This document shows, piece by piece, positions 29,873-32,645 of a stretch of 32,645 nt of DNA (position 1 is the stretch's first letter; every line of letters starts with the position of its first letter). The stretch lies in contig JAYMTF010000623.1 in NCBI GenBank assembly GCA_036897485.1, positions 1-32,645 of the forward strand. Reading direction: 5' to 3'. This DNA is from Pelargonium nanum. Its lineage: Eukaryota; Streptophyta; Magnoliopsida; Geraniales; Geraniaceae. The notes beneath the pieces are model-generated. The model saw only the letters and a program-made list of their open reading frames with translations, searched no databases and was not told where the DNA came from. The position numbers and the translations under genes are program-made.

Positions 29873-30555
29873 TTGATTTTGTTGCTTCAGTTAATGTTTT
29901 TTTTTTTGGAAGGATTTTCTTATTAATGTTGATTGTTGTGCAATTGTATTTTTAAGTGTTTCGTATCATTGTAATGTAAAAACATGAAAATGCATTCCTA
30001 ATAAACATAGAAACTATTCACTTGAGATTTGAGAAACCACACCAAATAGAAGCATATGTATTTTCAAAATATTCTTTGTTAGATAATATTGTTATTTAGA
30101 TAATCTTAATCTCTTTCATATTTGTATTTTGTATTTATCTCTCTTGTACTTATCTTGTATTTCCATATTTATACTAGTGAAATACAGTACACATTTATCA
30201 GGAAATCATAATCTAACATTCTTCTCCTAGTAATATAAATTAATTATAAGGGATTTTGTTAGTAATATAATCTCTTTGTGTCAAAATGAGTAATCTTATT
30301 ATTATTTTTTAAATAAGTAAAAATTAGTTAATATGACATATATTTACTAATATATTTTCCATGATCTCCCATGTAAAAACACATTAAAATAAACACCTTG
30401 AACCAATTCAATTGCTACAATTATTTTAATTTGATTAATAATTCACCTTCAACCATTGATTATTATATTTTTAACGGTCTAAATTAATAATAATTAATTT
30501 CTCTTAAGAAGTAGGTTAGGTTGGAGAAGAACATGGTTATAGATAAAGAAAGGGG
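29873..30555. other. Gene-free AT-rich spacer
   Basis: Contains a possible T-run insert flanked by TTAATGTT (29891-29898 and 29923-29930), which on the minus strand reads AAAATCCTTCCAAAAAAAA, and a decayed Stowaway-like end near 30268 (CTCTTTGTGTCAAAATGAGT). No gene. Confidence 0.4.
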
Positions 30556-30682
30556 CACGTGAAGACACGTGAGGAAGTGCCGGCGTGCAATAGTTAAAAA
30601 TAATGGGGAGGTTGGGTCCCACGTGAGCAGCTGTCTTTTTTGTTCTGCGTTTTTCTGACATTACTGTTTCTGTCACTGACGT
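30556..30682. promoter_or_regulatory. G-box cluster of an orphan promoter-like island
   Basis: CACGTG at 30556-30561, 30566-30571 and 30620-30625, and TGACGT at 30677-30682, within a stretch more GC-rich than its flanks (30540-30720). This density is typical of ABA-responsive or light-responsive promoters. No coding sequence is visible on either side. The minus-strand frame across it (30494-30718) has no family features. Confidence 0.4.
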
Positions 30683-30725
30683 TTGAGTCCTCAGACATGT
30701 GATGTGCGAGAGAGACACAGCTTTT

Positions 30726-31265
30726 ATTTTTATTTTTATTTAAAAATAAATGCTTAAATTACAATCTCAGTTATCTTTTTCACAGTATTTACAATAAGAC
30801 CACATTAGGACGAACTGGATGACGTGTACTGCTGGAGCTGTAGGTCCCAACCAGATCCGTACGTCCAGTTCATCCAAATGTCCTTCGCCTAACTTTGTTT
30901 TCCAAAACTAAAATTTATTTATTTCTTGTTTGGGTCTTTTAAGATAACGATGAAAATAATATATGTATGGACCTCATATTTGAGATAAATATGTTTATAT
31001 ATTATGCGATCAATAATTACAGTTTTACAATCAACCAGTAATTTAAGATGACTTTAAAGTTGAATATATGTATGATAGATCATTTTAATATCACATTTGA
31101 CTTGGAGTGGGTAGATCTAAATTGAAATCGCTTAATGTTGAGAATTAGTGATCATCTTATTTTTACTATATTTAGAATAACAAACATTAAAGAATACTAT
31201 ATAAGTCAGTAGAAGAGTAACGTTTTAAAAAGGGAAAAAAATAAAAACCAATGTCATTCAATATT
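30726..31265. other. Gene-free spacer
   Basis: A short interrupted inverted repeat (GAACTGGA at 30812-30819, TCCAGTTC at 30864-30871) is the only structure seen; no gene. Confidence 0.35.
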
Positions 31266-31314
31266 CTCGAACTCGAAACCTTAAAATTGGGTACGAGTGC
31301 CGTTGGCCAATGGT
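31266..31314 (-). repeat. tRNA-like SINE remnant
   Basis: On the minus strand CCATTGGCCAACGGCAC (A-box-like) is followed by GGTTTCGAGTTCGAG (B-box-like) at tRNA-like spacing. This is too diverged and incomplete for a tRNA gene. Confidence 0.4.
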
Positions 31315-32109
31315 CATGGGTGCAATCTATATTGTCAATTTTCTAAACTCAAATTCTCCTATTAAAAGTTTGTGAGGAATAAAATCATATCATCAAAATA
31401 GCTCAAGGATAATTTTTTTTTAAAACAATAGTTGAATTACAAATGCGCATACAAATTTATGGGCAAAATAGAGTTGTGTTCTTATTGATTTATTTATAAT
31501 AAGAAAAATATGGTTAAATTCTTTTGTAAGAATCAAATTTGAAATAATTTTTTTATTTTCTTGATTTTTCATGCTAGTAATTCCTAAAAACTCATCTTAA
31601 TAGTGAGGTGAACAAGTGGCAGACATGCATGAACATTGGGTGCGCGGTTGGTTTCTATTCAATACTGTGTTCATCTTACTAGCTACCGCACTGCTCTGCG
31701 GTGAAACAAACCGGTAAAGTTTAACCAAAAAGTAATGCTATATGCACAAAAATTTCTATACAAATGATGTATTAATTAGCTAGATATGACACATTAAATA
31801 ATTTTGATAATAAGATGGACGAATTAAAATTAGTCAAGTGTGCAGTATGTGTTATAAACAGTGCGCTATGTGCAAAAAATTCATGAGAAGGAAGTGGTAT
31901 CATATATGTCGGGTTATTATTCGTTTAAACTTAATATTGAATTATAGAAAAAAATTATTGCTTGCCACATAAACTGCCACAATATTTTTCCAACCCCATA
32001 TATAACTACTAGAAGACACTTGATCTGAAGTCATCCTATAAGACTCGAGTTTCCAACACTTTCCTCATTGTTAACTATAATAACAACACGTGTATATATG
32101 CGTCTCATG
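31315..32109. other. Gene-free AT-rich spacer
   Basis: No supported gene, RNA or transposon end was seen. Confidence 0.45.
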
Positions 32110-32111
32110 TA

Positions 32112-32357
32112 CTCCATCCGTCCTAAAATGAGTGTATTGTTTCCATTTTTTGCAAAAATTAAGAATTATCAAATAATTTAATGTGTTTCCAATATTACCT
32201 TCACTTTCCCTCCTACACCTCATGTGCAGTTCAGATTAGATTTTCCTTTAGTGCATAAGTGATAAGGGTAATATAATAACTTAAAAATAGAAACAAGACA
32301 CTCATTTTGGGACAAAAAATTTAGACAAACAAGACATTCATTTTGGGACGGAGGGAG
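32112..32357. mobile_element. Stowaway MITE, 246 bp
   Basis: Terminal inverted repeats CTCCATCCGTCCTAAAATGA (left) and CTCCCTCCGTCCCAAAATGA (complement of the right end) are flanked by TA at 32110-32111 and 32358-32359, the standard Tc1/mariner-type target duplication. There is a second inner copy of the right-end word (ACACTCATTTTGGGAC, about 32298-32313). Non-coding; well-preserved ends suggest that it is younger than the decayed relatives at 54-197 and 8347-8565. Confidence 0.93.
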
Positions 32358-32359
32358 TA

Positions 32360-32645
32360 TTATATTTTTCAATATTTTTTGTGTTAATTTAATAATTTTA
32401 AAGTTTCAAGTATCATTTGACATTTGGATTTCAGCACAAAATTCATGTAATACTATTGGTAAGTAATTCAAATATTTTATTTTTTGATGTGTAAACTAAT
32501 TCAGAGTATGCATGATTTTAAATTTGATCAAATCGTTCTAATAAAAAATACGTCAGTCCGGTTGATATATGATATAATAAAGGAGGAGGATTGACACATG
32601 TATTCCAAATACATGTATTTTTACATGTATTTAGTACACTTATTG
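32360..32645. other. AT-rich end of window
   Basis: No gene. ACATGTATT is repeated at 32596, 32611 and 32623. Confidence 0.4.

Noticed and set aside
30494-30718. 74-codon minus-strand frame over the G-box island
   Set aside because: No family features, no clear promoter on that strand, and the coding bias is unconvincing.
1-32645. Genuine tRNA, rRNA, snRNA or conserved miRNA genes, and CRISPR-like arrays
   Set aside because: Scanned by eye for tRNA B boxes with full cloverleaf, the snRNA USE and well-known plant miRNA sequences; only SINE-like fragments and unassigned hairpins were found, and no regularly spaced repeat array.
1-32645. Intact LTR retrotransposon or integrated viral sequence
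   Set aside because: No long terminal repeats, primer binding site, gag-pol frames or viral protein motifs were visible.

Overview
This is AT-rich plant nuclear DNA, most likely from a eudicot. The evidence is GT-AG introns, plant-specific families (AP2/ERF of the DREB1/CBF type, DUF247, DUF4378), Stowaway and Mutator-like MITEs, plant LINE fragments and plant promoter words (TGGGCY site II, telo-box, G-box). The species cannot be told from the window. There is no organellar, viral or bacterial gene block.

Layout, left to right. (1) 1-1231: what looks like the promoter, 5' leader and tiny first coding exon of a minus-strand housekeeping-type gene that leaves through the left edge; its presumed first intron holds two MITE-like elements. 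(2) 1232-3750: gene-free. (3) 3748-4397: a small minus-strand gene of unknown family (123 aa) with a TATA box and a poly(A) signal. (4) 4400-7250: repeat-rich spacer. (5) 7252-9395: a complete two-exon DUF247 membrane-protein gene, minus strand, 444 aa. (6) 9690-10114: a 5'-truncated LINE with a perfect 14-bp target-site duplication. (7) 11995-12618: an intronless DREB1/CBF-like AP2/ERF transcription factor, minus strand, with two G-boxes upstream. (8) 12830-19000: about 6 kb of repeats and spacer. (9) 19081-21427: a complete three-exon DUF4378 gene, minus strand, 442 aa. (10) 21970-23185: a decayed LINE on the minus strand. (11) 23186-32645: about 9.5 kb without a recognisable gene but with several repeats, notably a 515-bp fold-back Mutator-like MITE with an exact 9-bp TSD (27096-27610) and a Stowaway MITE with TA flanks (32112-32357).

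The genes show no sign of working as a pathway. All the recognised genes lie on the minus strand, but their spacing (2-7 kb) and separate promoters indicate independent transcription.

The most unusual pattern is a set of very short A-tract inserts (12-22 nt), each flanked by perfect 11-20 bp direct repeats (2873-2922, 6514-6565, 18202-18255, 25631-25676). They look like almost fully 5'-truncated retroposon insertions. Other points of interest are the DREB-type AP2 domain with Gln at the DNA-contacting Glu19 position and a one-residue deletion, and two imperfect hairpins that could be small-RNA precursors.
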